Below are positions 20,567 through 32,121 of a stretch of DNA of 64,000 bases, in pieces. Each line of letters opens with the position of its first letter. Within the stretch, counting starts at the first letter, position 1. Source of the stretch: Staphylotrichum longicolle (Eukaryota; Ascomycota; Sordariomycetes; Sordariales; Chaetomiaceae); contig JAHCVI010000002.1 in NCBI GenBank assembly GCA_019096155.1, forward strand, positions 4,712,001 to 4,776,000. The letters are read 5' to 3'. The notes beneath the pieces were generated by a model, which did not search any database, was not told where the DNA came from, and saw nothing but the letters and a program-made list of their open reading frames with translations. A program made the position numbers and the translations under genes.

Positions 20567-21744
20567 ATGATGCCCTCGCTACACGAGGACGACATGACCG
20601 AATGTCCGTTCACTATCACAATTATCGACCCTAATCGCAAGGGGCACCGGCGTACTGAGAATGACGGCGAATGTGCCGCGAGGAGGTGCGGACAGCAGAT
20701 TTCGCCCTTTGAGCCCTGGGGCAAGTTTAGAACGTACGATACTATGGATCTCTCCTATCAAGTTAACCCGCCGGATCGCTGGGCAGAGATGACCCGGTAT
20801 AGGAGTTTCGATCGTATGTGGATCTATCTACTCCGTATCTCCTATCCACTACGAAACGAGCCTCGCTGACGTAGCCCCTTTTCCTAGTCAATGGAGAGAA
20901 ATACCCCTTAGGGAGCTTTGTCTACGTCGCAAATGATCGTAGTATCGCGGAGCAGAAGGCCACAGATAAGGACGAGTCGATGCAGCCTAGAAAGGAATCT
21001 GAGGCCGACTGGGTCGCATATATCTTAGAGATCCGCGCAAGCGACTCGGACCACGTTTACGTACGAATCTACTGGATGTACCGGCCAGACGACCTTCCGC
21101 GGGGGACCATCGACGGTATGAGGGTTATCCAGGGCCGTCAGTCATACCACGGCATGGATGAACTCATTGCGTCCAATCATAGTAAGTAATTTGGAAGGGA
21201 CGGCGTATTCACATGGAGCAGACACTGACATTACGTAGTGGACATTATCGATGTTTTCACTATCACCTCTAATGCGGCAGTGGAGCAGTGGGACGAAGAG
21301 AGCGACGAGATAAAATACGACCTGTATTGGAGGCAGGCGTACGATGTTAGAACTTGTGAGCTCTCGGTACTGACTCCTCCCTTTTTGTGTACTGTGGGTC
21401 ATTAACTGATCTCGACTTCTCAGACTATCCGTACCGTGTGCAATTGCAACACTCCGGAGAACCCAGACAAGACGCTACTTAGATGTAGCGTAAGGGAGTG
21501 CATGAGATGGATGCATGACGAGTGTCTCATACACAATGCTCTCGCCAGGCAATGGAAGAAGGTATCAAAAGAGAACGTCCAGGACTCACAGCCCTGGGAG
21601 GGTTTTTTTGTGGCATCGCTCAAAGTTGAGCAGATGGGGCTATCCGTGGTAGAGTTCACTGACCTGCGCGGAGACTCTGTAGACGGCGTGAAGACATGGA
21701 CGGAGTCTGTCAAATGCCTCTTCTGCGGGACGGCAATCACTTGA
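20567..21744 (+). CDS. BAH-PHD chromatin reader-like protein (329 aa)
   Basis: Exons 20567-20813, 20888-21181, 21239-21366 and 21424-21744 (990 nt, in frame). A second in-frame ATG is at 20570. The BAH domain runs from about residue 83 (YPLGSFVYVAND, WVAYILEIRA, VYVRIYWMYRPDDLP, YHGMDELIASNHMDIID). The PHD finger follows with C-x-C, C-x4-C, H-x2-C and a late C-x2-C (VCNC, CSVREC, MHDEC, CLFC). BAH-PHD proteins of this plan include Neurospora EPR-1, which reads H3K27me3; this one is shorter and could be another member. No catalytic part. Predicted nuclear. Confidence 0.85.
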
Positions 21745-22811
21745 TTGTTGCCGGACTCGGATTTGGAATTGGGCAGCGGGTGGGCCGGCGTCGATGATAG
21801 GGACTGTGATCTTTCACGTCGAGGACGTGGAAGCTAGGGTCTGCCCTAATTTCTTCATTATGTCTCCTATCACTATAGTGGAATTAATGCTCTGATCGTC
21901 AACTTTGACGCGCTCCTTGCGACGGTTTAGGCCGAGCGCCTTCTGATTCCATCGTATTCAGATATGGCTCCGACGACCGCGCGCGACTCGCTCTGATAAC
22001 CAATAACCAATGGGATGGCAGCAGCGTCACAATCAGGTGTGGCACTGACCTCTCGGCAGATGTGTGTCAGGAGTTGAGGGGCACCATCTGCAGATTGCCG
22101 AGTATATCGCTGTTGGCGCTAACGTAAAAGAAGGAGGGGGAGGGCGGGCAGGGGACGGGGACAAAAGTGGCTGGGCAATGCACACGAGGTAGGATCGCGC
22201 GGAATTAGTCGAAAGGGCAAAGTTCAAAGCCCTGAGATCGGGCCTGAGTTGGTCAGACGCGCCCGCCTGGAAGCTCACATTCGGAATTGCATGTACAAGC
22301 CTGGTGATCACGAAACTGGTTGGCCTGCGCTTGGCGCCGGAGCATACCTTCTATTCGTGCCGTCAGCAAATTGGCTGCTAGAACAAATCCAACAAGTTTC
22401 AGCCAAGCGGGGATGCCAACAGCTGGAGGACATGAAGGGGGATTGGGAAGGCGTATTGGTGGAAACAACGGGGGCTGCCCGCGCGTACGCTTGATAACCT
22501 ATTCCATCCTTTTCCCACTGCATCTAAAAATAACGGACAAACCCGCATTCGCCGAGAGCATCTCAGCGGTAGTGGGATTGTGGTATACGCACACCCTTGC
22601 ACGGCGCATGTCTTCCCGCCAACAAGCCTGGGGCGTGCTTTGGTGGTCTGCTTTCTCTCGATCCTATTAACCTCGCTGTTGCGCGCGTTCACAAAAGGCT
22701 ATCTCCATGCATTGTTATATATTGGAACGGGTATTCCCAAGCTCACAAGGGCCGAATTCCCAATTTCGCTTCTCATGCACTCGAAGCCCAGCAAGCCATC
22801 ACCATACCAAG
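21745..22811. other. Intergenic, 1.07 kb, no gene seen
   Basis: Several overlapping frames of 70-115 codons (22033-22670) on both strands, none with a motif or splice support. A pyrimidine-rich stretch lies at 22120-22150 on the minus strand. Confidence 0.4.
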
Positions 22812-23276
22812 ATGTCTCAGTTTCCCGACTTGGCCTTGCCGAGCCTCAACTATGGCTCCCTTGGGCCGACGCCGCCCCCCACCTACTTAACGGCACCGCC
22901 GGCAGCGGTCTCTACGGGTTTTAGAGGCCTAGAGGGGGGTATGCCTCTGTTCACAGCGCATGCGTCACTCCCTCAAACCGCGGCGGTGGGCAACCACGAA
23001 ATCCTGCACGAGCGGCTTCTCGTTTTGCAAGACACGATGAAGTGGGTGGTTCAAAACCAGCACAAGTTGCTGGAGAAGATGGAGGCAATCATGTCAAATC
23101 AGAAGAGGGTGGAGGAAAGTCTGACGGCCTTAGGGACCAGTATTGTCAGGTTTTCGGAGGAGTTCGACAATTGGAAGCGTCAAACCGGAAGAGAAGCGAG
23201 CTCGAGCCATTGCAGTCGGTGTGAAGACGAAGGGGACAGATACACCGACGCCATCGTTGATGGATACCTACCTTAG
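22812..23276 (+). CDS. Small coiled-coil protein (154 aa)
   Basis: ATG 22812. Residues 1-55 are Pro-rich and disordered (SLGPTPPPTYLTAPPAAV). Residues 60-125 form a coiled coil (HERLLVLQDTMKWVVQNQHK, then KMEAIMSNQKRVEESLTAL). Near the end there is C-S-R-C. The plan matches the 12247 gene (Pro-rich head, coiled coil, one CxxC). Function unknown. Confidence 0.5.
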   Translation: MSQFPDLALPSLNYGSLGPTPPPTYLTAPPAAVSTGFRGLEGGMPLFTAHASLPQTAAVGNHEILHERLLVLQDTMKWVVQNQHKLLEKMEAIMSNQKRVEESLTALGTSIVRFSEEFDNWKRQTGREASSSHCSRCEDEGDRYTDAIVDGYLP

Positions 23277-24075
23277 GATTGGCTAGAATGTTGACTCGGA
23301 GTCGGGGCAGGATTGGAAGGGGGAAGTTGAGCATCGCTTAAGATATATGGATATCAAGACCCTGTCCAGGACCTTGCTCGTCCTTTAGTTTGATTGGTTA
23401 CCGACACTCCGGTTCCACAGTGCAACACTGTCTCGGCTCCTGGGTCCGCTGTCGTCGTTGTTTGCTGTCGTGGTTGTTTGACATCTTCGCAGAGCCCGTT
23501 GCTGCAAGTAGCCTACCACCAGGTCGCGATTTCGATATTCGCCATAGAGCAACGGCAGTTAGTTTGGCCGCTCGTTTGCCGGACCGCAGCTGGTCGTTTT
23601 ACCACCACTGACCCTGTGGCGAAGTTTTTCGTCAAGGGTCACCTCTTCCGCTTGCCAAACTCAGCCAACTCACCTCCTGCCGCCCAGGCTATCGCTCTCA
23701 ACTGCCATTCCCTTTGTGGAAACCCTTCCCTGACTGGCGGTCGTCCCGTGGCGACGAGTGTCGTTGGTGATAAGTGGGTCACATGCATAATAGTGCATAT
23801 AAGCCTGTCCGTGTCTACCAATCAGAAGTTCGCGGGATTCCCGATCCGGATTGTTTGCGTCACGCTGCAGACACTAGTAGGCAAACCGCCATCCGGACCC
23901 CACCAATCAGATGCGAAAGCTATCGCGAGGCCGAGGGAGGGACAGACCACCACCCATGCCACCCCCTTTCCTCGGTTCCGCCGTGAGTGCGCAAGGTACT
24001 CCAGGGTCGGGAAGGAAACAACTCGGTGCCGGTCTCGTCATCCCCGGACGTCGACGACCCAACGTGATGTCCGCC
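23277..24075. other. Intergenic upstream of the JmjC gene
   Basis: A 321-codon frame from 23394 (TTG start) overlaps the JmjC 5' end but has the composition of non-coding sequence and no motif; not called. Confidence 0.4.
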
Positions 24076-24120
24076 GGCCCCACATTTGCTGGTCGGAGAA
24101 TAGCCAGCAAACATTGGGCT
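24076..24120. repeat. 45-bp palindromic element, copy 2
   Basis: Left arm GGCCCCACATTTGCTGG, right arm CCAGCAAACATTGGGC; 13 of 17 positions pair. It lies 67 bases upstream of the JmjC start codon. Confidence 0.7.
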
Positions 24121-24186
24121 CCCGTCCGCGCGCACTTTTCCCGCGGTGCTCTTCCAGCATCATCACAGTCGCCCCGGTAAAAGATC

Positions 24187-26946
24187 ATGGTCACGCCGGA
24201 CATGGCGCACCCACCAGCCTTGCCGTCGCCTGCGAGCAGGCCGTCCTTTCAGACCCCCGAGATGCATCTGGATGCCGAGCTGGACGACGATTCCTTCAAC
24301 TTGACGCCCGAGCAAGCCTCGCGAGCCGACCGCTTTCGCGAGGAACTCCGCGCCTGTGAGACCGACTCGGAGAGATACGACCTATGCGCAGAGAAACGAG
24401 ATGAGCTGTTGGATCGGCATGCCGGATTGCAATTGCTCGTCTCTAGCTACGAGCGGATCATGTCGATCGAGTGTCCTACATACCGGCAGCGGAAGCAGAC
24501 CCGCGGCAGAGGATCCGGCAATGAGGGCGACGTAGAGCAGTGGCGTCGCTTCATAGGACTTGCTGGAGAAGGGGATGGGATTAAGTCAGCTTGCCTTTCC
24601 GCCCTGAAGGAGGTTGGGCGCTGCTGGGGCCGACAAGTCATCTTGCACTACCGGTGGGCATCTAGGGGGGAAAAATACTGCAACCAGCTTCGCGCTGCGG
24701 CGCGGAAAGTGCCCCGATGGGACGACGCCGTGACAGGCCTGAACTGGTCGATCCTCGAACGATCCCGAAACGTCCGGCGGCGGCCGGTAAAGGCGTCGGC
24801 GAACCCGATCGAACAACATGACCTGCAACATCTCAAGACTTGGCCGCAAGATCCATCTCTTCAAAAGAAGCTCTCTATGGATGACATACCAAACGGACTT
24901 GGATTCGACGCTTTTGGTCTTTTGGTTCACAAAGAGATTGCTGCCGTCTTGCCCCAGGTCGACACAGCCGGCGCTTCAGCCTCCCCCGAGGACCATTCGG
25001 ACACCTCCGCACAGTTGCCTACCTCAGAGGAATCGAATCAGACAGCTTTGGATCCGGTCGTGAGCGAGGTCATTGAAACGTTCCTTGCTGAGTACGCCAG
25101 TGGCGCCGCTCGTACTACACGAAAGGAATCGAATTACACAGCCTTGGAACCCGCCTTGCTCGCCGAGTGCGCCGGCGACATCAGCGGGGGCGAGTCAGTT
25201 GCCGACCCTCCCCACGCTCCGCATATCCCTGGATGCGCCGGAGCTGCCGCCGATCCCTCCATTGTCTCGGAGACGATCGACCGGGAGGAATCAGATACCG
25301 ACGGCGCTGAGGATAGACAAGATAGCCCTACAGTCGCTGTCCCCGATCGGCCTCCTCGAATGACACTCCGCCCGCGCATGCCGCCATCCTTCAAGGGACT
25401 GACCGCTAGCAGCAAGACCAAGCCCAGAACATCCAATCTGCGAGAAACGCAGCCTTCCGCGAACGAAGTTCCAGAGATGCCGCCAGACTGCTGTCCAGAA
25501 CTGCCTCCGCTTCTCCGATCCACCTTGGCCAACCCGTTCCTGTTCAGCCGCGAAACAGCAGACCGATTCTTTCCTTTTCTTCGGCAGCTCTGCCACAAGC
25601 ATCTTCAGCGATACGTCGATCTTCGGTACCGCACCGAGCAAGAACAGGCCGTTTCTTTAGCCAACAGCGCCAGATTAGCCGAGCATCCAGATACGTCGAA
25701 CCGTCGACGTAGAGCCTCGCTGCCCGATATCACCCCCTCAAAGCGGTCTCGGCTTGGCACGCCAGAGTTCTCCAGAAGACCTGGAGCTTCTGAGGACCGG
25801 CCGGCGCACGATCACGTTCTCAACGACGCCTACAAGCAACGAGCCATGGCTGATCTGAAGCAGAATACGCCGGTGCGAGGCTCGCACGGCGCCGAGACAA
25901 ATCAGCTTGTTCTCGAACTATTAGAGAAGGCCGAGCACCCGAACACAGAGAGCAGCCATGGCAAAGTCGAAGCCTTGTTTTGCACTGGTGATGAGGCAGC
26001 GCGTATAGTCGAAGCTCGGTTCGTTGGCGACGCTTTGATCATTACAAAAGACCAGCAGCCGTTTGAGTGGGGCAAGAATGGCCGCCCAATTGAGCAGTTT
26101 TTTCGGCGATTTTGCATATTCGACATATCTGTCTCAGTGCAAGTCCCGTCTCGCCCCTCTACAAAGCAATCCTTCGAAGTTCACAGTTTTGGAGAAGTCA
26201 AGAAGCGGTTCCTTCAAGAAAAAAATACAACCGACCCGTGGAATGTCTTGGACCTGCAAAGCCCTGTGCAGTCTATCCTACCGAAGTTCTTGACTGGAGA
26301 AAATTGCGGGCTCCTTCTTGACGTTCGAAATAGAGTTTTGATGGAGGGCAGCGCCGAACGAGTAACAGCGCCGCTACAGAAGTGGACCGAGTGGAAGGAT
26401 GTCGACAAATTTGCCCTACTTTCGCAAGGCGGACATCACACAACTTCACATATGGACAGCCACGGATATCCCACATGGATTACAGTTCAAGAAGGGCAGA
26501 TTGGGTTTGGTTGGTTGTCATGTCCGACAAAGGAAGAACGAGAAGCGTGGATGGCTGAACCTCACAAATACACCGGCGGCAGGTGGAGGTACATCATCCT
26601 TAAGCCGGGCCAGACCGTTTTCTTCCCGTCGGGCACGATTCACTTTGTCTTTCGAGTACGAGATCATCAAACCTTGGCTCTCGGTGGCCATGTTCTTCAG
26701 TGGTCTGGCATCCAACGTTGGATCCAGGTTGTTCTTTGGGAGTTGAAAAACCCGGCAACCACGAATGAGGAGATGAATACGACCGCGCCGAAACTTGTCC
26801 GTATGGTAGCAAAGCTCGTTTCAGCCAAAGTGGACGACGGTAGGATAGAGGAGCTGGGTGGCGTGAATGCGGTCAAGCGGTTCTTCGACTTTGTGGAGGT
26901 AAGAATGGCATCGGACTACAAAAGAGCGCTGCTAAGAATGTTCTAG
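24187..26946 (+). CDS. JmjC-domain protein (919 aa)
   Basis: Single exon from ATG 24187. The N-terminal 350 residues are charged and include a helical segment around 30-120. The middle is Pro/Ser-rich and basic. The C-terminal JmjC domain covers about residues 690-850: SHMDSHGYPTWITVQEG gives the iron-binding H755-x-D757, and GTIHFVFR gives H819. LKPGQTVFFPSGTIH and LALGGHVLQW are typical of this fungal group. JmjC enzymes are Fe(II)/2-oxoglutarate dioxygenases, often histone demethylases; the 2-oxoglutarate ligands are not certain from sequence alone. Substrate unknown. Neighbouring genes include a BAH-PHD reader. Confidence 0.85.
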   Translation: MVTPDMAHPPALPSPASRPSFQTPEMHLDAELDDDSFNLTPEQASRADRFREELRACETDSERYDLCAEKRDELLDRHAGLQLLVSSYERIMSIECPTYRQRKQTRGRGSGNEGDVEQWRRFIGLAGEGDGIKSACLSALKEVGRCWGRQVILHYRWASRGEKYCNQLRAAARKVPRWDDAVTGLNWSILERSRNVRRRPVKASANPIEQHDLQHLKTWPQDPSLQKKLSMDDIPNGLGFDAFGLLVHKEIAAVLPQVDTAGASASPEDHSDTSAQLPTSEESNQTALDPVVSEVIETFLAEYASGAARTTRKESNYTALEPALLAECAGDISGGESVADPPHAPHIPGCAGAAADPSIVSETIDREESDTDGAEDRQDSPTVAVPDRPPRMTLRPRMPPSFKGLTASSKTKPRTSNLRETQPSANEVPEMPPDCCPELPPLLRSTLANPFLFSRETADRFFPFLRQLCHKHLQRYVDLRYRTEQEQAVSLANSARLAEHPDTSNRRRRASLPDITPSKRSRLGTPEFSRRPGASEDRPAHDHVLNDAYKQRAMADLKQNTPVRGSHGAETNQLVLELLEKAEHPNTESSHGKVEALFCTGDEAARIVEARFVGDALIITKDQQPFEWGKNGRPIEQFFRRFCIFDISVSVQVPSRPSTKQSFEVHSFGEVKKRFLQEKNTTDPWNVLDLQSPVQSILPKFLTGENCGLLLDVRNRVLMEGSAERVTAPLQKWTEWKDVDKFALLSQGGHHTTSHMDSHGYPTWITVQEGQIGFGWLSCPTKEEREAWMAEPHKYTGGRWRYIILKPGQTVFFPSGTIHFVFRVRDHQTLALGGHVLQWSGIQRWIQVVLWELKNPATTNEEMNTTAPKLVRMVAKLVSAKVDDGRIEELGGVNAVKRFFDFVEVRMASDYKRALLRMF

Positions 26947-28780
26947 GAAGTAGAAAGACTGCACAGTACGCCGAGAAGATCAAAACGCCGCGTGCGCAGG
27001 TAAAACCGACGAGGCGGGAGAGAACAGCTTCGAGTTTAATCTATCATCTGGGAGTTTGTGCTTCCAGACGCTTGCTCTCCTATTGTGTTTGAGAGACCTC
27101 TGGCTTTGAGCAAGTTTGCGCACAGCTGCTTTCAGCAAGCCGGAAATCCGCGCTACAAGGGGTAGTGCTTGCGGGACAGTCGTTCATCCTATCGACCAGA
27201 AAGAAAGCCAGGGGTATCGGTTTGTGTGAACCACATGACTTGGTCCAGCTGTGTGGGGCTTTGCTTCCAGCTCGTCGTCATCCGATCTGCCCGATTCCGC
27301 CCTGCACCCTCCACCCCCAACTTTTACTTTTTTTGACTTCTTTACTTTCCTCTTCCCAAGCCCCTTTCATTTTCTTTCCTTCTTAGTCTTGTCTTAGAGA
27401 GAGGAAAGGACAAAGGAGAGACCGTCAAGACCATCGGCCAGAGGGAAACAAGTTCAAAATAATCTCGCTCTCAATAGGATGGTCAGCGACGAAGGATAAG
27501 AGCACTAAGATCACGAGTTTGGATATGCGCCAAGTTTCGTTGGCGCTAAGGTAAAGGTGGTCAGTGTTGTGGGGGGAGGGGGTGGGGGGAGGACATGGGG
27601 TAGTAGATTGGAGGTGGGCGGAAACAGTACATGTACTGTATCAGTCTGGAAAAGAGTGATGAAGAGGTCGGGAGAGCGGAAGCTTAGATGATAATTTCCA
27701 AATCCTCTGCAACGGAGAACTCTGCATTTTCTCTAGAGATCACTGGATGGTTCGAAATCTCAAGGTCTCCATCGCCGATTTCCACAAGAAACTGCGCGAG
27801 TCGGATCCCAACTCATCGATTGAGGCGACGTTATCTCGGACGACACATAATCCATTGTCGAGGATGACATTTTTGCCGTGCGCTCCTTCATGGGACTTCC
27901 AATCTCCACCCTTCCATTACACCTGAACGAGGTCATGATAACGAATAAGAGACCGCATGAGACTCCCGAGAGAGTAACCCACATCTTACGCTGGCGGTCC
28001 CACAGAGGCAATGCGATTGATGACCAGCTTCGAGCAATCTAGCTCTTGGTGGAGTGGCGGAGAGGAAGGGAAGCAGCCCAAGCCAGGCTGTCCTGCGAGA
28101 GTGAAGAAATGCTGCACGGAAGGTATGAGACGTTGCTGTTGGATTTCTGGAAGCGTGTCGGTCAACGAGGGTAATTCCTACTCAGAGAGGGTCGAGAGGC
28201 TGGGCAGTACCCTGCCCATGCCATCAAACGACATCGTTAGTTGACGAGGCAGCGAGTGATTCGGGTAGCTGCAGTGCCACACATGTCGTGCATTACAGGT
28301 AGCCTGAGGCCAGCTACTGTGAGTGAGCTAGAAATAGCCAGCTTTACAGTCACTCGTTCTGTGAGGCTCCGGTGGATGGGAAACTCCAGGGCCGTCACAA
28401 AGCAAGTATTTTACAGTAATCGCCAGCTAAATCTAGGATAACTGGAGAGAAGCTGCCAGTGCCATGAAGCTGATGGCTTTCCACGGCAAATACAGTATGT
28501 ATATATGTATGTACACTGAAACGAACATCAGAAATGAATGAGGGTGTGAGAGAGCAAAAGAACGGCCAGCGGGCAAGACCGTGCGGCACTGTGTTGACTG
28601 CGACATAGGCAAGATTTTTTAGTCTTGGGACTCTTGGAAGTTGCATTGCAACCAACTTCTTACACTGACTTGGAGCCCGCCCATCACGAGATATGTATGG
28701 ATTCATCCGATGCTATTCGTCGGGTGCCCACACCTTCGCACCCCTCTCTAGCGCGACGTTCCAGCCAAGGCAGAAATCCG
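26947..28780. other. Gene-poor stretch, 1.8 kb
   Basis: A pyrimidine-rich run lies at 27290-27390, purine-rich runs at 27395-27480 and 27565-27600. A minus-strand frame (27760-28011) has one hydrophobic segment but a stop upstream and no splice partner. No gene is supported. Confidence 0.4.
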
Positions 28781-28849
28781 GTCCGTGATAGAGCATAAAT
28801 ACCCAGTCGTGGTACCTCTACACTAGAGAACTCATTTTCTCCTTTGATT

Positions 28850-29445
28850 TTCTTCTTACATTCCAGTGGCACGTACGAAATCAATTGAAGGTAGTGCGTA
28901 CGCGATCGTCCAAAGCTGCGAGAGTGGGAACAATCAAGAGTCGAGGCTGGTCCCTTCCACGATTGTTGTGAACTCGAGCACAAGCGGACGAGCGGACGCG
29001 CTATCGTCAATGGTGCCTACCTAACGTCTTCTTGTTCCAACGGCATTGCCAGGGAGCGACAGGCCCGTGGAAGCGCCAACTCAGTTGGAGACAGCGTGTG
29101 CGCGATCGTCCAAAGCTGCGAGAGTGGGAACAATCAAGAGTCGAGGCTGGTCCCTTCCACGATTGTTGTGAACTCGAGCACAAGCGGACGAGCGGACACG
29201 CTATCGTCAATGGTGCCTACGTAACGTCTCCTTGTTCCAACGGCATTGCCAGGGAGCGACAGGCCCGTGGAAGCGCCAACTCAGTTGGAGACAGCGTGTG
29301 CGCGATCGTCCAAAGCTGCGAGAGTGGGAACAATCAAGAGTCGAGGCTGGTCCCTTCCACGATTGTTGTGAACTCGAGCACAAGCGGACGAGCGGACGCG
29401 CTGTCGTCAATGGTGCCTACGTAACGTCTTATTGTCCCAATGGCA
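28850..29445 (+). repeat. 200-bp tandem repeat array, three units
   Basis: A unit beginning near GATCGTCCAAAGCTGCGAG recurs at 28904, 29104 and 29304 with exact 200-bp spacing and a few substitutions. The last unit decays after 29430. In one frame each unit reads AIVQSCESGNNQESR then VPSTIVVNSSTS. A diverged inverted copy lies at 30272-30400. Confidence 0.9.
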
Positions 29446-30271
29446 TTGCCAGAGAGCAAGAGGCCCATTGCGCCACCCCCACCAAGCGCTGCTGGCTCCC
29501 CGAGGTAAGTTGTGTGCCTCGGGCATTGCAAAACACAACCCCTTTGGTCTGTGGCACAGGCTTCGACTGTCTTGGAAGACCACATTGCGGCCCCAAACAC
29601 ATACTCCGCTCACGCACAACAATCGCCGCCTGAGTCTGCAGACGCAACCTTCCAGTGGCTGCACGCTCTCCCAGGCTACTCATACCTCGCTATTAGTCAG
29701 GTACTCCCTTGAAGATGCCTCCACCATCAATCATGGACTTGCATCACGCAGGGATGACGCCGGGGTGATGCGACCGCCGAGGCAGCATTGTAGCTTTCCT
29801 CTTTGCCTGAAAATATAGTATGGCCTAGAATACTCATCGAGCCTCATTTAAATAGATTAACCATCATAGCAAAGCCGCGATGCATTGCTTTATGAGTCTA
29901 CACAATACTTCTGTTGCTTGATGTCCGGGTGTGGGCGCGGGCGCAGAGGCAGTCGCTAAGTTAAATTCAGCCAGCATAGTTGGAGCTCAGGGGAGCATTC
30001 CCAAATTGCCTAGAAGCTTGCGTCGGGGATGAGAAGGTGAAGAACTCCGGCGGCGCGTGCGTTTGCTCTCGTGCCAGTTCCGCGCGGTTGCAGTGAAATC
30101 CTCCTCCGAGCTTGTGAGGCAGAGTCGGCAGCTGTTGGCATAGGGGTGGTGCCTCAACAGGCCTCTCTGTCGGGTGTCCGCAGCCGTCGTGCATTTATTA
30201 TGCATGATTGTGATAAAACGAAAAGGATACCAAGCAAGCACAACTGGCGACGGCGCATCCGTTCGTTCACT
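29446..30271. other. Repeat-flanking sequence, no gene seen
   Basis: Overlapping frames on both strands follow from the repeats. One minus-strand frame (29987-30538, 183 codons) spans the inverted repeat copy; it has no ATG-supported domain. Confidence 0.35.
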
Positions 30272-30400
30272 TGTGCTCGAGTTCACAACAATCGTGGAAG
30301 GGACCGGCCTCGACTCTTGATTGTTCCCACTCTCGCAGATTCGGACGATCACGTATGCGCCGCCTTCAATCGTGCCACGTGACACTGATTGAGAAGTGAA
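30272..30400 (-). repeat. Inverted diverged copy of the 200-bp unit
   Basis: The minus strand repeats the unit (GATCGTCC.AA.CTGCGAGAG, GAGTCGAGGCCGGTCCC and on) with about 10% divergence, and also the preceding GGCAC..ATTGAAGG segment found at 28865-28890. It encodes ICESGNNQESR then VPSTIVVNSSTS. Confidence 0.8.
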
Positions 30401-31014
30401 GACAGAAATTGAGTTCTCCGAATGGATCCGGCATACCAGGGGCAATTTATACTGCAGCCACTTGCCGCTGTCCGAACAAGTTGCTGACAGGCGAGCGTTG
30501 TAGACCGTGCCGCACTGTACTGACTGCGGACTGGACAAGGGGCCTTAGTGATCACTATCTGCGCATGACCTGGGAGAGGTGTTGGGGCAGGATTGTGGAG
30601 CCAATGAGGCGAAAGGTGTTAGGAGACGGGAGCGGCATGTACCAACTTCGTGTGTTGCGCAACGTCAGCCAATCAAGCCAGCTGTCACCTCTGCAGGAGC
30701 CAAGTGTCATGTGATCCGTGTCGTGGGCCACTTGGCCCACCCAACCCGTGCATCCAGATGCCCCCCTCTTCCTTGGGAGTACAGAGGTTTCCCGCACCCA
30801 CCGTCCTTGGTTCGCTCTCCGGGGCCAGGCTGCCCCGATCCCTAAAAGATATAACCTTTGGAGGGTAACAACAATGCTTTAAGATGTCCGCAAAGGGCCG
30901 CTCAGCTTGCTCTTGTTCCCAAACTCTCACATCCTTTCTCAGCCGCCGAAACCAAAAGCCGCCACTCAGGAATAACTTTGAGAGACTCCCGTAATTTGTA
31001 GCTCACCGCTCGCC

Positions 31015-31828
31015 ATGCTCTCGTCCACCACCCTTCTCCTCGCAGGCGCGGGTCTTGCGGCAGCTATCACCATCATCCCTGTGTCGGTGGGCAAAAGCGG
31101 CCTCACCTTCGCTCCAAACGTGATCCACGCCCAGGTTGGCGACGTGATCGAGTTCAACTACTGGCCGCTCAACCACAGCGTCGTGGCCGGCGACTTCTCC
31201 AACGCCTGCGTCCCGGCCACGTCCAACGGCTTCTTCTCGGGCTTCTTCCCAACCAAGGCAGGCACCGTCAACGTAATACACACCACCCTTCTTCCACCCG
31301 CCTAATGCCCATCTCAAACGCTAACCCCTTCACCAGGCCCACGTCTTCCGTGTCACGGTCAACCACACCAACCCCATTCCCATATACTGCTCCCAAAACA
31401 TGGGGCAGCACTGCAAGAACGGCATGGTGGCCGTGATCAACCCGGCCGAGGTCGCCGGTCTCACGCTCGAGGCGTACGTGTCGCTCGCGCGCAACGCGGG
31501 CAACGCCGTATCGCCCGCGGGCGGCCCCTTTGGCGGCGTGCTGGCTCCTAATCCGGCCACTAGCTCGAGTGCGAGTGGTGGCGGAAGCAACACCACGTCC
31601 CGGACGACGGCGAGCAGCACGCAGGCATGGTCCCAGCCGCACACCCAAACCCAGTGTCAGTCCCAGACTCCGACCACTACGCCCAGCCCCGGCACCACGA
31701 GTGCAGGGACTGGGGGTGCGTCGTCCACCACAACAAGCAGGTCAACTGTGACGGGGAATACGGCCGCAGGTGGTGCGGTGCCGTTTGCGGGGTTGGTAGC
31801 TGTAGCTGTGGGAGCTCTATTTGTTTAA
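31015..31828 (+). CDS. Extracellular Ser-rich cupredoxin, GPI-anchor type (249 aa)
   Basis: Exons 31015-31272 and 31337-31828, with a 64-nt intron at phase 0. A signal peptide (MLSSTTLLLAGAGLAAA) precedes a cupredoxin domain: FAPNVIHAQVGDVIEFNYWP, then the His ligand in LNHSV, and the C-terminal ligand loop YCSQNMGQHCKNGM with Cys, His and Met. A Ser/Thr-rich stalk of about 90 residues and a hydrophobic end (VPFAGLVAVAVGALFV) suggest a GPI anchor. Type I copper binding is expected from the ligands. Such proteins sit at the fungal surface; the exact role is unknown. Confidence 0.9.
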
Positions 31829-32121
31829 GGCCTAACTTGAGGCTGCATTGGCTGAGGAGACAACGTGGAAAATAGTACTAAAAAAGAAGTAGCCAGCCAG
31901 GCGACAAGCCTCCCTGCCCATGAATTTAGCCGGATTTGAACAGGATCCAAAGGGATTGCGCAAGCGACGCAACCCCGACGGACGCTGGAACCAACAGATT
32001 CAAGCAGCCACATTGACGTCTTATCGTCACCCCCTGTCGTGCCTATCAGTGACAGTGATGCGGGTTCCGGTGGTTACACCAAGGATGTTGGCGCTTAACC
32101 CTTCGCCTCCATGGCTGATTA
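31829..32121. other. Intergenic
   Basis: Short spacer with no gene; the palindrome at 32122 lies on its right edge. Confidence 0.4.

Noticed and set aside
23394..24359. 321-codon frame upstream of the JmjC gene
   Set aside because: Starts at TTG, overlaps the JmjC start, and has no domain or coding-like composition.
27760..28011. Hydrophobic segment on the minus strand, like the end of a fungal rhodopsin-type membrane protein
   Set aside because: A stop lies just upstream, no splice partner and only one segment.
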